From an uncultured Ruminococcus sp. (lineage in GTDB: Bacteria; Bacillota; Clostridia; Oscillospirales; Acutalibacteraceae), in the NCBI GenBank assembly GCA_946414115.1, contig CAMKNF010000120.1:1-6024 (forward strand): a stretch of DNA of 6,024 bases, given 5' to 3'. This document shows positions 1-5,796 of this stretch, in pieces; position 1 is the first letter of the stretch; every line of letters starts with the position of its first letter. The position numbers and the translations under genes were made by a program. The notes beneath the pieces were generated by a model. The model ran no database searches and was not told the DNA's origin. It was given only the letters and a program-made list of their open reading frames with translations.

Positions 1-1810
1 TCGGTGTAAGTAAATAAATCTTATATGTATCATCTCTCTTTTCAAAATCATATCCCGCAAGATAAATTCTTCCGGACGCATCTGCACCGATAGCGTCAGA
101 AGGAATTTCTGATTCTATCGTACGTTCAAGCTTTCCGGTGTCAAGATTATAAACCATTATCTTATAGTAATGTCCATAATAATATTTTTGAAGAATATAC
201 AGAACATTTCCGGTTTTATAATAGTCAATAACAGAATAGTTTTTAACAGTAAAATCATATACCATTCTTGTTTGTCCGGTGGTTGTAATATAAAGCATCA
301 GCTTTGATTTTGAAAAAGACAAGAGACCGTTAAGCTGCTCAGACGGCATTATTTTTCCGCTTAATTCTCCGTTAATCACAACAGGTTCTTCAGGCTCTTC
401 TGCGGTATTCGGAGTGACTGTTATATTAAATACAGAGGTTAACCCATTAGGTGTAGTCGCCGTAATATCAGCGCTGCCCTCCTTCCAGGCATATACCTCA
501 CCCTGTTCGCTGACACTTACAACTTCAGGATTACTGCTTTCCCACTTAACATTCAGGTTGAATGTATCGTCAGTTTTAATTCTGAGTTGTTCATTACACC
601 CTGTTTGAATGGAGTTATCACCCTCGATTTGAACATATGCAGCTGATTTGACAGGGAAAAATTCATAATAAAAATTATTGCTATCATCCTTTTCAATCGT
701 TGCTATTCCATTCCTAAACTGTAAAAGCGAGAAAATCGAATGAGCAGTATCAATTGACGCAAGCTCGTAATTAATTTTGAACATACTATAATCATTGGGA
801 GTAAGAGTATATTTGCCAATAGTATCGCTATCCTTCAAGCATACAAAACACTTCTGCTCTTCATACAAAATACCACGTGCTCCCCAACTCTCGTAGCAAC
901 CCTCATTATTTATACTTTGTTCAATAAACTTTCGGGGGCTATTTTTGTCAGGATTATATTTATTTGAGTCAAAAACGTTTAGTGTTGCTCCTTTGTAGTA
1001 AGTACTATAGTTAAGGTTATAAATACACATATATTTTTCCTGTAAGAGTTGTGCCGGTTCCACAATCTCTGTGCGTGTATATATTCCCTCAATTTCAGTT
1101 TCTGTTTCTCTGATTTGGTCATCACTGACAACTCTTGTACACAAATAGTTGTCAGTGTCTGAAACAGAATCAGATTTGTATATTACATAAAATAAATTTC
1201 CGTTCGTGCTGTCTAACCCTGCAAAATAGAGTATTTTATTTTTTGAAGAAACACTTGACAGCATTTCACCGGAGGGGGATAAAAGATATGTAATCCCCAT
1301 TGTACTCTCGTCATCAAAATGTGACAGAAATATTCTTCCGCCGTCATCTGCACCAATAACCTCGGCAGGATTTTCAAAGCTCAAGGTTTGCTCAACAGAT
1401 CGTGTAACAAGGTTATAAACAGTAATTATACTATGTAACGCCAAATCAGATTCATATTTCTCCAAAATATACAGCTTATCTCCCAACGAAAAAGAGTCAG
1501 CAAATGAGTATGATTCGTTACTTATCGTTGCAATAAATTCTGTTGTGCCTGTATCCGTGTTAAAAAACGAAACGGCGTTTCCGTTTATAAAATAAATACC
1601 CCCAAGCTGCTCGCACGGTACTATTTTCAAATTTTCAAAACCGTTCGCACTGTTTATAGCGTCACTGCCAATCGGCAATGGAGTTGTAGTCTTCTCAAAA
1701 TTTTCTGTTTCAGCTAACGCAGAAACACTCACTGGCACTGCAAAAGCAGTACTGATTGAGATTAATACCGACAGTAAAGCGGCTAATCCTTTTTTGAAAT
1801 ATTTTTTCAT
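1..1810 (-). CDS. Exported protein with duplicated beta-propeller-like modules and a Big_2-like domain (3' end beyond window)
   Basis: An open frame of 603 codons runs without a stop from ATG at 1810 to the window edge, so the C-terminus is missing. A ribosome binding site AAAGGTG (1816-1822) lies 5 nt upstream. The N-terminus is a classic signal peptide: MKKYFKK, then a hydrophobic core, with likely cleavage after A24 (AFA) or A31-A33. There is no lipobox cysteine. Residues about 58-181 and 483-603 are clearly related: both start with a P-x-EQL motif (65 and 489), both contain LYIL and VYNL strands, both carry IGADxxGRI (152-160 and 574-582), and both end in LL-S/T-P. This beta-rich repeating pattern suggests propeller-type blades. 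Residues about 391-467 resemble a bacterial Ig-like group 2 (Big_2) domain (WESSNPEVVSVSEQGEV, then G-x-A-x-ITA). The protein is probably secreted or surface-attached; the anchor is not visible. No catalytic motif was seen, so binding or adhesion is only a guess. It is the last gene of a codirectional set led by a tethered sigma factor. Confidence 0.9.
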   Translation of the reverse strand, partial: MKKYFKKGLAALLSVLISISTAFAVPVSVSALAETENFEKTTTPLPIGSDAINSANGFENLKIVPCEQLGGIYFINGNAVSFFNTDTGTTEFIATISNESYSFADSFSLGDKLYILEKYESDLALHSIITVYNLVTRSVEQTLSFENPAEVIGADDGGRIFLSHFDDESTMGITYLLSPSGEMLSSVSSKNKILYFAGLDSTNGNLFYVIYKSDSVSDTDNYLCTRVVSDDQIRETETEIEGIYTRTEIVEPAQLLQEKYMCIYNLNYSTYYKGATLNVFDSNKYNPDKNSPRKFIEQSINNEGCYESWGARGILYEEQKCFVCLKDSDTIGKYTLTPNDYSMFKINYELASIDTAHSIFSLLQFRNGIATIEKDDSNNFYYEFFPVKSAAYVQIEGDNSIQTGCNEQLRIKTDDTFNLNVKWESSNPEVVSVSEQGEVYAWKEGSADITATTPNGLTSVFNITVTPNTAEEPEEPVVINGELSGKIMPSEQLNGLLSFSKSKLMLYITTTGQTRMVYDFTVKNYSVIDYYKTGNVLYILQKYYYGHYYKIMVYNLDTGKLERTIESEIPSDAIGADASGRIYLAGYDFEKRDDTYKIYLLTP

Positions 1811-1835
1811 AATAACACCTTTTTTCTTAGTCCTT

Positions 1836-1914
1836 TTTCTTTTGAACAGCTTAATTGTGGTTGTGAAATTCTTTATGAAGCTCACTTACTGAGATTAAGT
1901 TGAAACAAAAGAAA
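1836..1914. repeat. Long imperfect hairpin in the leader of the exported-protein gene
   Basis: A 9-bp outer stem (1836-1844 with 1906-1914, tttcttttg/caaaagaaa) and a 6-bp inner stem (1850-1855 with 1894-1899, cttaat/attaag) are separated by a 5/6-nt internal loop. Smaller pairings sit inside (gtga 1863-1866 with tcac 1882-1885; ctt 1871-1873 with aag 1878-1880). In the minus-strand transcript it lies just before the ribosome binding site of the gene at 1810. It has no U-run placed as in a terminator. It could be a leader structure or a decayed repeat. The pairing is AT-rich, so chance is possible. Confidence 0.4.
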
Positions 1915-1939
1915 GAGAGTCCTGTTTGATTAAATTGAC

Positions 1940-1984
1940 GTGAAGTCCCATCCATAGCCTTCAAACTTGGGTGAGATGGTTCAC
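1940..1984. repeat. Hairpin just downstream of the SHOCT gene
   Basis: The arms gtgaa-gtc-ccatc (1940-1952) and gatggttcac (1975-1984) pair over 10 bp with a 3-nt bulge and a 22-nt loop. On the minus strand it starts 7 nt after the stop codon of the SHOCT gene, where a terminator would be expected. The following bases are ACGTCAATTT with no run of U, so a Rho-independent terminator is doubtful. It could be a 3'-end stabilising or processing structure between the small genes and the exported-protein gene. Confidence 0.45.
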
Positions 1985-1990
1985 TATTTG

Positions 1991-2371
1991 TTACAAGCCT
2001 AATAGCTGTTTCTTTTTTGCTTCAAAATCTTCTTGGGTTATTATACCCTGATTAAGCAGTTCATAATATTTACGCAGTTCATCCGGTGCAGAAACATAAC
2101 CTGAATTATTCACAGGATTTTGTACTTCAGGACTAAATTGCCGTTTATCCTCTAAGTCCTTACACATACGCAACGCTCTTTGAAAATTCACTGCCTCTTC
2201 CTGTGAAATCCAACTCATATCAAACCCTATGTTTCCGCCTGCGTAATCTATTCTGAATATTGTTCTCTTTCTAATAAAATACAGACAAATAAATACCACA
2301 CCTACAATTATCAATGCAAAAACAATTATAGCTAATCCTCCGGAATTAGTACTTGCAACAATAGGTTTCAT
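1991..2371 (-). CDS. Small membrane protein with N-terminal anchor and C-terminal SHOCT domain
   Basis: A protein of 126 residues. One strongly hydrophobic segment (about 12-33) is followed by RKR, so the rest should be cytoplasmic by the positive-inside rule. Residues about 38-72 (FRIDYAGGNIGFDMSW followed by EEAVNFQRALR) look like the last strand and helix of a PH-like fold. Residues about 97-126 (ELRKYYELLNQGIITQEDFEAKK, ending LLGL) are a textbook SHOCT domain, a short C-terminal helical hairpin found on many bacterial membrane and PH-like proteins and thought to mediate oligomerisation or binding. The start is ATG at 2371, because GGAGG (2379-2383) sits 7 nt before it. A longer reading from TTG at 2389 would place the Shine-Dalgarno inside the gene. 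The gene follows the PH-like gene by 36 nt, so the two are probably cotranscribed. Precise role unknown. Confidence 0.88.
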   Translation of the reverse strand: MKPIVASTNSGGLAIIVFALIIVGVVFICLYFIRKRTIFRIDYAGGNIGFDMSWISQEEAVNFQRALRMCKDLEDKRQFSPEVQNPVNNSGYVSAPDELRKYYELLNQGIITQEDFEAKKKQLLGL

Positions 2372-2378
2372 TTTTAAT

Positions 2379-2383
2379 CCTCC
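2379..2383 (-). promoter_or_regulatory. Ribosome binding site that fixes the SHOCT gene start
   Basis: GGAGG on the minus strand lies 7 nt upstream of ATG at 2371. It excludes the in-frame TTG at 2389 as the likely start, because that codon lies upstream of the site. Confidence 0.8.
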
Positions 2384-2407
2384 AATCAAATCATATAAAA
2401 GCGAATA

Positions 2408-2731
2408 TCAGCGGCTAATAAGTATGAGTAAAAGCAGCACAGCGACAGCAACACAGGCAATACCGGCTATAAGCAACGAAATAGGCTTGATGTGTTCAAA
2501 GCCGGTGCCCGTAACATCTTTAAGGTCAACAGCTTTTTCTTCATATTTTTTGTAAAAACCTCTGGCTTTTTTGTACAGGCATTTTCCTCTGAAATAAAGC
2601 CTTTTTTCTGACAAAACAGCAAATCCGTTCCCCAAAATTCCTGTTGACAAAAACTTCTGGATAGTGTTGATTCCAAGAACAGAAACGATTTTTTCGTTAC
2701 TGTCAAATAAGATTTCTTCTAATCGGTTCAT
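2408..2731 (-). CDS. Small bacterial PH-like protein with C-terminal membrane anchor
   Basis: A protein of 107 residues starting at ATG 2731, with AAGGAG (2740-2745) 8 nt upstream. Residues about 7-82 have the outline of a bacterial PH (bPH) domain: an N-terminal helix, then GFAVLSEKRLYFRG (the usual 'lt-x-x-R-l-yf' strand pair), a basic hairpin (KKARGFYKKY) and VDLKDVTGTGF, matching the common 'v-x-l-x-x-I-t-x-v' strand. Residues about 84-105 form one membrane helix, ending in SR with no further domain. Such proteins are usually membrane-peripheral or membrane-anchored modules of unknown ligand; no enzyme motif is present. The gene lies 116 nt after the tethered sigma gene and 36 nt before the SHOCT gene, in the same orientation. 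The family call is by pattern only and is moderately secure. Confidence 0.85.
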   Translation of the reverse strand: MNRLEEILFDSNEKIVSVLGINTIQKFLSTGILGNGFAVLSEKRLYFRGKCLYKKARGFYKKYEEKAVDLKDVTGTGFEHIKPISLLIAGIACVAVAVLLLLILISR

Positions 2732-2766
2732 AAATTATACTCCTTTTCTGTTAATAATATAAAATC

Positions 2767-2783
2767 AGCATTCTAACAATGCT
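2767..2783. terminator. Weak hairpin between sigma and PH-like genes
   Basis: A perfect 6-bp stem agcatt/aatgct with a 5-nt loop. On the minus strand it is followed by GATTTTATATT and on the plus strand by tattttt. It is short and AT-rich, so at most a leaky terminator or attenuator between the sigma gene and the small membrane genes. Confidence 0.3.
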
Positions 2784-2847
2784 TATTTTTCAATGTTAAT
2801 CAATAATACCTTTTCCATCCCAGATTAAAGTAAAATGTAATTCTCTG

Positions 2848-4980
2848 TTATTCACCGCTTTCATCATAAATATGTCCATCAGGTAAAAATATTAAGCGGT
2901 GATCCGTAGCAGCCTCATAATCCGGTATAGGCCACCACTTATAATTTTCAAAATCCTCTTCAGCCATATTTGATGGTATAGTACCTTTTAAGTACAGAGT
3001 AAATTTAGTGTCTGTATTAATATCATTATCAATATAATGTACTGTAACTTTATGACCGTTTATGTATTCTTCTCTCGTGGTTTCCGGCTCATTGTCCAAC
3101 TTAATATCAGCAACATAAAATGTATATTTATACTCGTTTTCCTGTGCAAGGTTAGTTATTCTTCCTCGGCAGACAGATTTTATATATTCGCCCCCTGATT
3201 GACCGCTTATTTCACTTACAAATGTTCCGACGGAATCAATTTTGATTGTACCGGATGTCATTCCATTTTTTCGTACTGTATAATTACCCTTGACAACACT
3301 ATAGCCTATTTCTTCTGCTCCGTTATTAAATTTATTTATAAACTCAATTGCTTCATCATACGTCATTGATTGATTTTCAGCCTTAATTCCAAGTGTCCTT
3401 GGATAACTGTTTCCTGAATTATCGCTTGAACTAAGCAAAAGAGTTGCGGTATTATTCAACAGTGCATCACGCTCAGCTTTAGCCTCACTCTGAGATACTG
3501 TATTACCGTTTATTCTGCCATTCATCTCAACTCCGAGTCCACGGTCATCCTGATAATATACAATTTCCTCCGTCTCAAGCGAATATTCGCCTGTTTCGGT
3601 AAAACGGGAATACAACTCATTATTAAACATTCCGTTCATTCTATAATAAGTATATAGATTTTTTTCTCCATTTATTTGAAATGCAAACATACCTCCGCCA
3701 AGATTCTCTGTATATCCGCTCATATCATATGTATAACCTTCAACAGCAGAAGCTCCGTCATAGCTCATAATTCTCATCTTAAGGCTTTTTGAATTTGCTT
3801 TAGGGTTAAAATCTGCGAACACATATATCATTTCGGGCGTATTATCGCCCATAACATCAGCGAAAACAACAGGACGAGGTTCATCCTCCTTAAACTGCCA
3901 TGTATATTCCCTTATTGCGCTCTCATCTCTTAGAAGAACATCCTTGTAAGCATTATATGCTTCGTGGTAATCAGGCTCAGTGATTGCTTGTGTCGGTTCA
4001 TCTGTTAAAATCTGAATATCTTCCTGAGTTGGTGTTGAAGTTGGCGGTTGTGTTGTCGTTTGGGTACTTGTATCGCTCTCACCTATATTGTTATTGTTTT
4101 CCTGAATCGGATTCAGTATTACATTCGCTGTCCAAATACCGGCTCCGACAATTGCAACTGCAACAACAGCAGCAATTGTGATTTTGGCAGCAAGCGGAAA
4201 TCCGGTCTTTGCAACTGTAGCAGGCGAAATTCCCGCTGTATTAATGTCATATATTCCGTTTGTGGCAGAAGGAGATATAAAAGCAGCTTTCTGTGCCGAG
4301 GTTAGTATATTTGAAAATTCGTCCGGTGTGATCATCGACTGATGCGTGTTTTCAACAACAAAAGTACCGAAAGGAAGAACACCGATAGCAACACCAAAGA
4401 ACTTTTCTCCGTTTTTATTTTCGTATTCTTCAATTTTGTTTTTTATAGAACAACGGGCAAGATACAACCGTGATTTCACAGTACCCTCTGAGCAACTCAT
4501 AATTTCCGCTATCTCAGCCACGGTTTTTTCATTGAAATAATATAAAACGATTGTTTCTCTCTGTACAGCAGAAAGCGAATCAATGATTTTAAAGAGTCTT
4601 TCTCTCAAATCATTCTGCTCGGCATATTCCGAAGGAAGCAGCAAATCACTTTCCAAATTCTGTGCCTGAATAATCTCGCTGATGTCATCGTCCATAATAA
4701 TCTCGTTACTTTTCTTTGCTTTCAGAATATTTAAACTTCTGGTATATACTATACGATATAGCCATCTATCAAAAACTTCCGTATTCTCAAGTGAGCTTAT
4801 ACTGTGCCATACTGTAATCAAAGACTGCTGCATAGCATCTTTGGCATCTTCTTTATTTTTCAATATAGCATAGGATATTGCATAAATATTTTCTGCTTTT
4901 TCGGTAAGTAAAGTATTCAGCGCATCAGTATTTCCGCTTTTCGCCTGCAATATCAACAGTTGCTCCAGATTATCATGCAT
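2848..4980 (-). CDS. ECF-type RNA polymerase sigma factor fused to a membrane segment and large extracytoplasmic domain
   Basis: A 710-residue protein counted from ATG 4980. Residues about 24-92 are sigma region 2 (DAMQQSLITVW, then RWLYRIVYTRSLN), and about 125-183 are region 4 (LSAVQRETIVLYYF, then the helix-turn-helix TVAEIAEIMSCSEGTVKSRL). Classical ECF sigma factors end near here at about 170-200 residues. This one continues with a 75-residue juxtamembrane stretch, a membrane helix (265-289), a Ser/Thr/Pro/Gln-rich linker (300-337) and about 370 residues of polar, beta-rich sequence. That last part includes ADVMGDNTPEMIYV (374-387), an FG-GAP-like or calcium-loop-like motif. It has one cysteine (C604). 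The expected topology puts the sigma part in the cytoplasm and the tail outside, so sensing and promoter recognition are joined in one chain. No separate anti-sigma gene is adjacent. Release by proteolysis, or action while membrane-bound, is inference. Two small membrane-protein genes follow in the same orientation. Confidence 0.93.
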   Translation of the reverse strand: MHDNLEQLLILQAKSGNTDALNTLLTEKAENIYAISYAILKNKEDAKDAMQQSLITVWHSISSLENTEVFDRWLYRIVYTRSLNILKAKKSNEIIMDDDISEIIQAQNLESDLLLPSEYAEQNDLRERLFKIIDSLSAVQRETIVLYYFNEKTVAEIAEIMSCSEGTVKSRLYLARCSIKNKIEEYENKNGEKFFGVAIGVLPFGTFVVENTHQSMITPDEFSNILTSAQKAAFISPSATNGIYDINTAGISPATVAKTGFPLAAKITIAAVVAVAIVGAGIWTANVILNPIQENNNNIGESDTSTQTTTQPPTSTPTQEDIQILTDEPTQAITEPDYHEAYNAYKDVLLRDESAIREYTWQFKEDEPRPVVFADVMGDNTPEMIYVFADFNPKANSKSLKMRIMSYDGASAVEGYTYDMSGYTENLGGGMFAFQINGEKNLYTYYRMNGMFNNELYSRFTETGEYSLETEEIVYYQDDRGLGVEMNGRINGNTVSQSEAKAERDALLNNTATLLLSSSDNSGNSYPRTLGIKAENQSMTYDEAIEFINKFNNGAEEIGYSVVKGNYTVRKNGMTSGTIKIDSVGTFVSEISGQSGGEYIKSVCRGRITNLAQENEYKYTFYVADIKLDNEPETTREEYINGHKVTVHYIDNDINTDTKFTLYLKGTIPSNMAEEDFENYKWWPIPDYEAATDHRLIFLPDGHIYDESGE

Positions 4981-4988
4981 AATGTTCA

Positions 4989-4995
4989 TCCTTTC
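4989..4995 (-). promoter_or_regulatory. Ribosome binding site that fixes the sigma gene start
   Basis: GAAAGGA on the minus strand lies 8 nt upstream of ATG 4980. It directly touches the earlier in-frame ATG at 4989, which is therefore too close to be used. The start at 4980 removes three residues (MNI) from the longest reading. Confidence 0.7.
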
Positions 4996-5082
4996 ACGTA
5001 TTCTCTATCGTGTTCATATAAAGCTCTTACACTATATAAGACAATGCAAATTACACATTGGTTTAATTTTCCGCAAATATTT

Positions 5083-5111
5083 TTTATTTTTATTTTTTCG
5101 GTCATTGTCAA
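5083..5111 (-). promoter_or_regulatory. Possible proximal sigma-A promoter of the sigma gene
   Basis: A perfect -35 TTGACA (5106-5111) with a 17-nt A-rich spacer and a poor -10 AATAAA (5083-5088). It would give a leader of roughly 95 nt. The poor -10 makes it the weaker of the two candidates. Confidence 0.3.
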
Positions 5112-5129
5112 CTTATTTAGAACTGATCA

Positions 5130-5156
5130 AACTATCAACTAAGAAATAACTATCAA
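5130..5156. repeat. Direct repeat aactatcaa, 18-nt period, in the sigma leader
   Basis: Two exact 9-nt copies (5130-5138 and 5148-5156), with a near copy aactgatcaa at 5121-5130. They lie between the two promoter candidates and could be an operator or chance in AT-rich DNA. Confidence 0.35.
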
Positions 5157-5252
5157 TAAAACTGGCAATACACATATGTACTTTTTACCGGTAATTCTCC
5201 ATCATAATAGAAACATATATTTTAACCAATTGTGCATAAATCCAATAGTTTT

Positions 5253-5281
5253 ATTTTAGCACAGCCTTACTGTTATATCAA
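5253..5281 (-). promoter_or_regulatory. Strong sigma-A type promoter reading toward the sigma gene
   Basis: On the minus strand: -35 TTGATA (5276-5281), 17-nt spacer, -10 TAAAAT (5253-5258), with a TGC just before the -10 (extended -10). This is a 5/6 match in each box with ideal spacing. Transcription would begin near 5246, leaving a leader of about 265 nt before the sigma start. It suggests housekeeping expression of the tethered sigma gene rather than only autoregulation. Confidence 0.6.
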
Positions 5282-5377
5282 CATATTATTACTCGTGATA
5301 CAAAACGAAATTTTATCTGCTGATTTAGCAACAATGCCTGCTGTATTGTAATCGCTCAACCACCCCATAGACAAAAG

Positions 5378-5412
5378 GAATTATCCCTACGCTTATTACG
5401 GAGGGATAATTC
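5378..5412. repeat. Perfect 11-bp inverted repeat at the IS1182 end
   Basis: gaattatccct (5378-5388) pairs with agggataattc (5402-5412) around a 13-nt loop. An outer gaca/tgtc pair (5370-5373 and 5412-5415) can extend it across a 4-nt bulge. It overlaps the last codons and the stop of the transposase remnant and probably belongs to the element's end, either as subterminal structure or transcription stop. No U-run follows on either strand. Confidence 0.6.
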
Positions 5413-5691
5413 TGTCGAAAAAACTCGAAATTCGGGTTAACTGGATTTCGAGTTTTGATTTTTGAATATTAAATTGTAATAATTTTAGAAAACAAAAAAT
5501 AAAATTTAAGCTATCCTCTTTGCGTTTTCGTTCCATATCTTTGTGTATTGCGAATTTTTTCAAATTCATCGCAGTAAATTTAAGCCCGACCCAATTTCTA
5601 ACTGCTGTCAAACCTCTGTAAGGAGTATATCGCATTGCATGTTTTCTTTTGCATCTGCAAATACTCGCTCTATCTTCTCTTCTCTTTTCGC
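5396..5691 (-). pseudogene. IS1182-family transposase, C-terminal remnant with frameshift
   Basis: Reading leftward, KREEKIERVFADAKE is followed, after one missing base, by HAMRYTPYRGLTAVRNW, GLKFTAMNLKKFAIHK and a tail ending FFDRIIPP with TAA at 5396-5398. E-R-V-F-A-D-A-K-E, then R-Y-T-x-Y-R-G-L and N-L-K-K, is the characteristic end of DDE transposases of the IS1182 group (DDE_Tnp_1_6 type), with the catalytic glutamate normally in the 'ERVFADAKE' area. The upstream frame hits the T-run at 5642-5645 (A-run on the coding strand), where one base is lacking; restoring it joins the two halves exactly. Roughly 80% of a usual transposase is absent, so the gene is non-functional. Confidence 0.8.
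5420..5456. terminator. Bidirectional terminator-like hairpin within the transposase tail
   Basis: A perfect 12-bp stem aaaactcgaaat/atttcgagtttt (5420-5431 with 5445-5456) and a 13-nt loop. On the minus strand it ends in TTTTTT and on the plus strand in TTTTGATTTTT, so it could stop transcription both ways. It lies inside the last codons of the IS1182 remnant. In its present place it would insulate the sigma promoter region from transcription entering from the right. Confidence 0.6.
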
Positions 5692-5796
5692 TCCGAGATA
5701 TTGCATACCCGTCAGGACAAGTGCAAGATATGCATAAGGCTCAACACCGTTCGCATTTGCAGTTTCAATCAAACTCTGCACCGCTGTTTTCTGAAT
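5692..5796 (-). pseudogene. IS66-family transposase, C-terminal fragment
   Basis: The minus-strand frame reads KTAVQSLIETANANGVEPYAYLALVL, here cited in pieces: KTAVQS, LIETANANG and VEPYAYL. This is the well-known C-terminal block of IS66 transposases ('S-l-I-E-T-A-k-a-N-G-l-x-P-y-x-Y-L'). A TGA (5797-5799) closes the frame upstream, so only about 30 residues remain. It continues in frame into the IS1182-like piece near 5689-5692, which marks an old recombination or nested-insertion joint. Confidence 0.72.

Larger units (their letters stand above)
4996..5370 (-). other. Gene-free leader and promoter region of the sigma gene
   Basis: No convincing coding sequence is seen on either strand. 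The stretch is very AT-rich and holds two promoter candidates, a short direct repeat, and small dyads: caatg/cattg at 5042-5046 and 5056-5060, and the palindrome taccggta at 5186-5193. No known riboswitch core was recognised by eye. Confidence 0.55.
5371..5796 (-). mobile_element. Mosaic insertion-sequence remnant: IS1182 3' end joined to IS66 3' end
   Basis: Two different transposase tails are joined head to tail on the minus strand. The left boundary is set at the inverted-repeat structure after the IS1182 stop codon. The right boundary is where the IS66-like frame meets a stop (5797-5799). Neither element is complete, and only one candidate terminal repeat is seen, so this is a dead relic. 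Exact limits are approximate. Confidence 0.7.

Noticed and set aside
414..608. Open frame on the plus strand
   Set aside because: Antisense to the exported-protein gene, with no ribosome binding site and no recognisable protein character.
1811..1990. ECF-type promoter (GGAAC/TGAAC-like -35 with CGT-like -10) ahead of the exported-protein gene
   Set aside because: GTGAACC and ACGTC are both present but with wrong spacing; no convincing pair was found here or ahead of the PH-like and sigma genes.
1921..1990. Cyclic-di-GMP or other riboswitch suggested by the hairpin and GGGAC
   Set aside because: The conserved core elements and second stem of that class are not present.
2467..2706. Alternative minus-strand frame of 79 codons
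   Set aside because: Lies within the PH-like gene, which has the proper ribosome binding site and a meaningful fold; the alternative has neither.
3984..4305. Two overlapping plus-strand open frames, rich in Gln, Asn and Cys
   Set aside because: Shadows of the low-complexity linker and membrane segment of the sigma fusion gene.
5030..5400. CRISPR-like array or origin iterons from the short repeats
   Set aside because: Only two exact 9-nt copies with one near copy; too few and too short for either.
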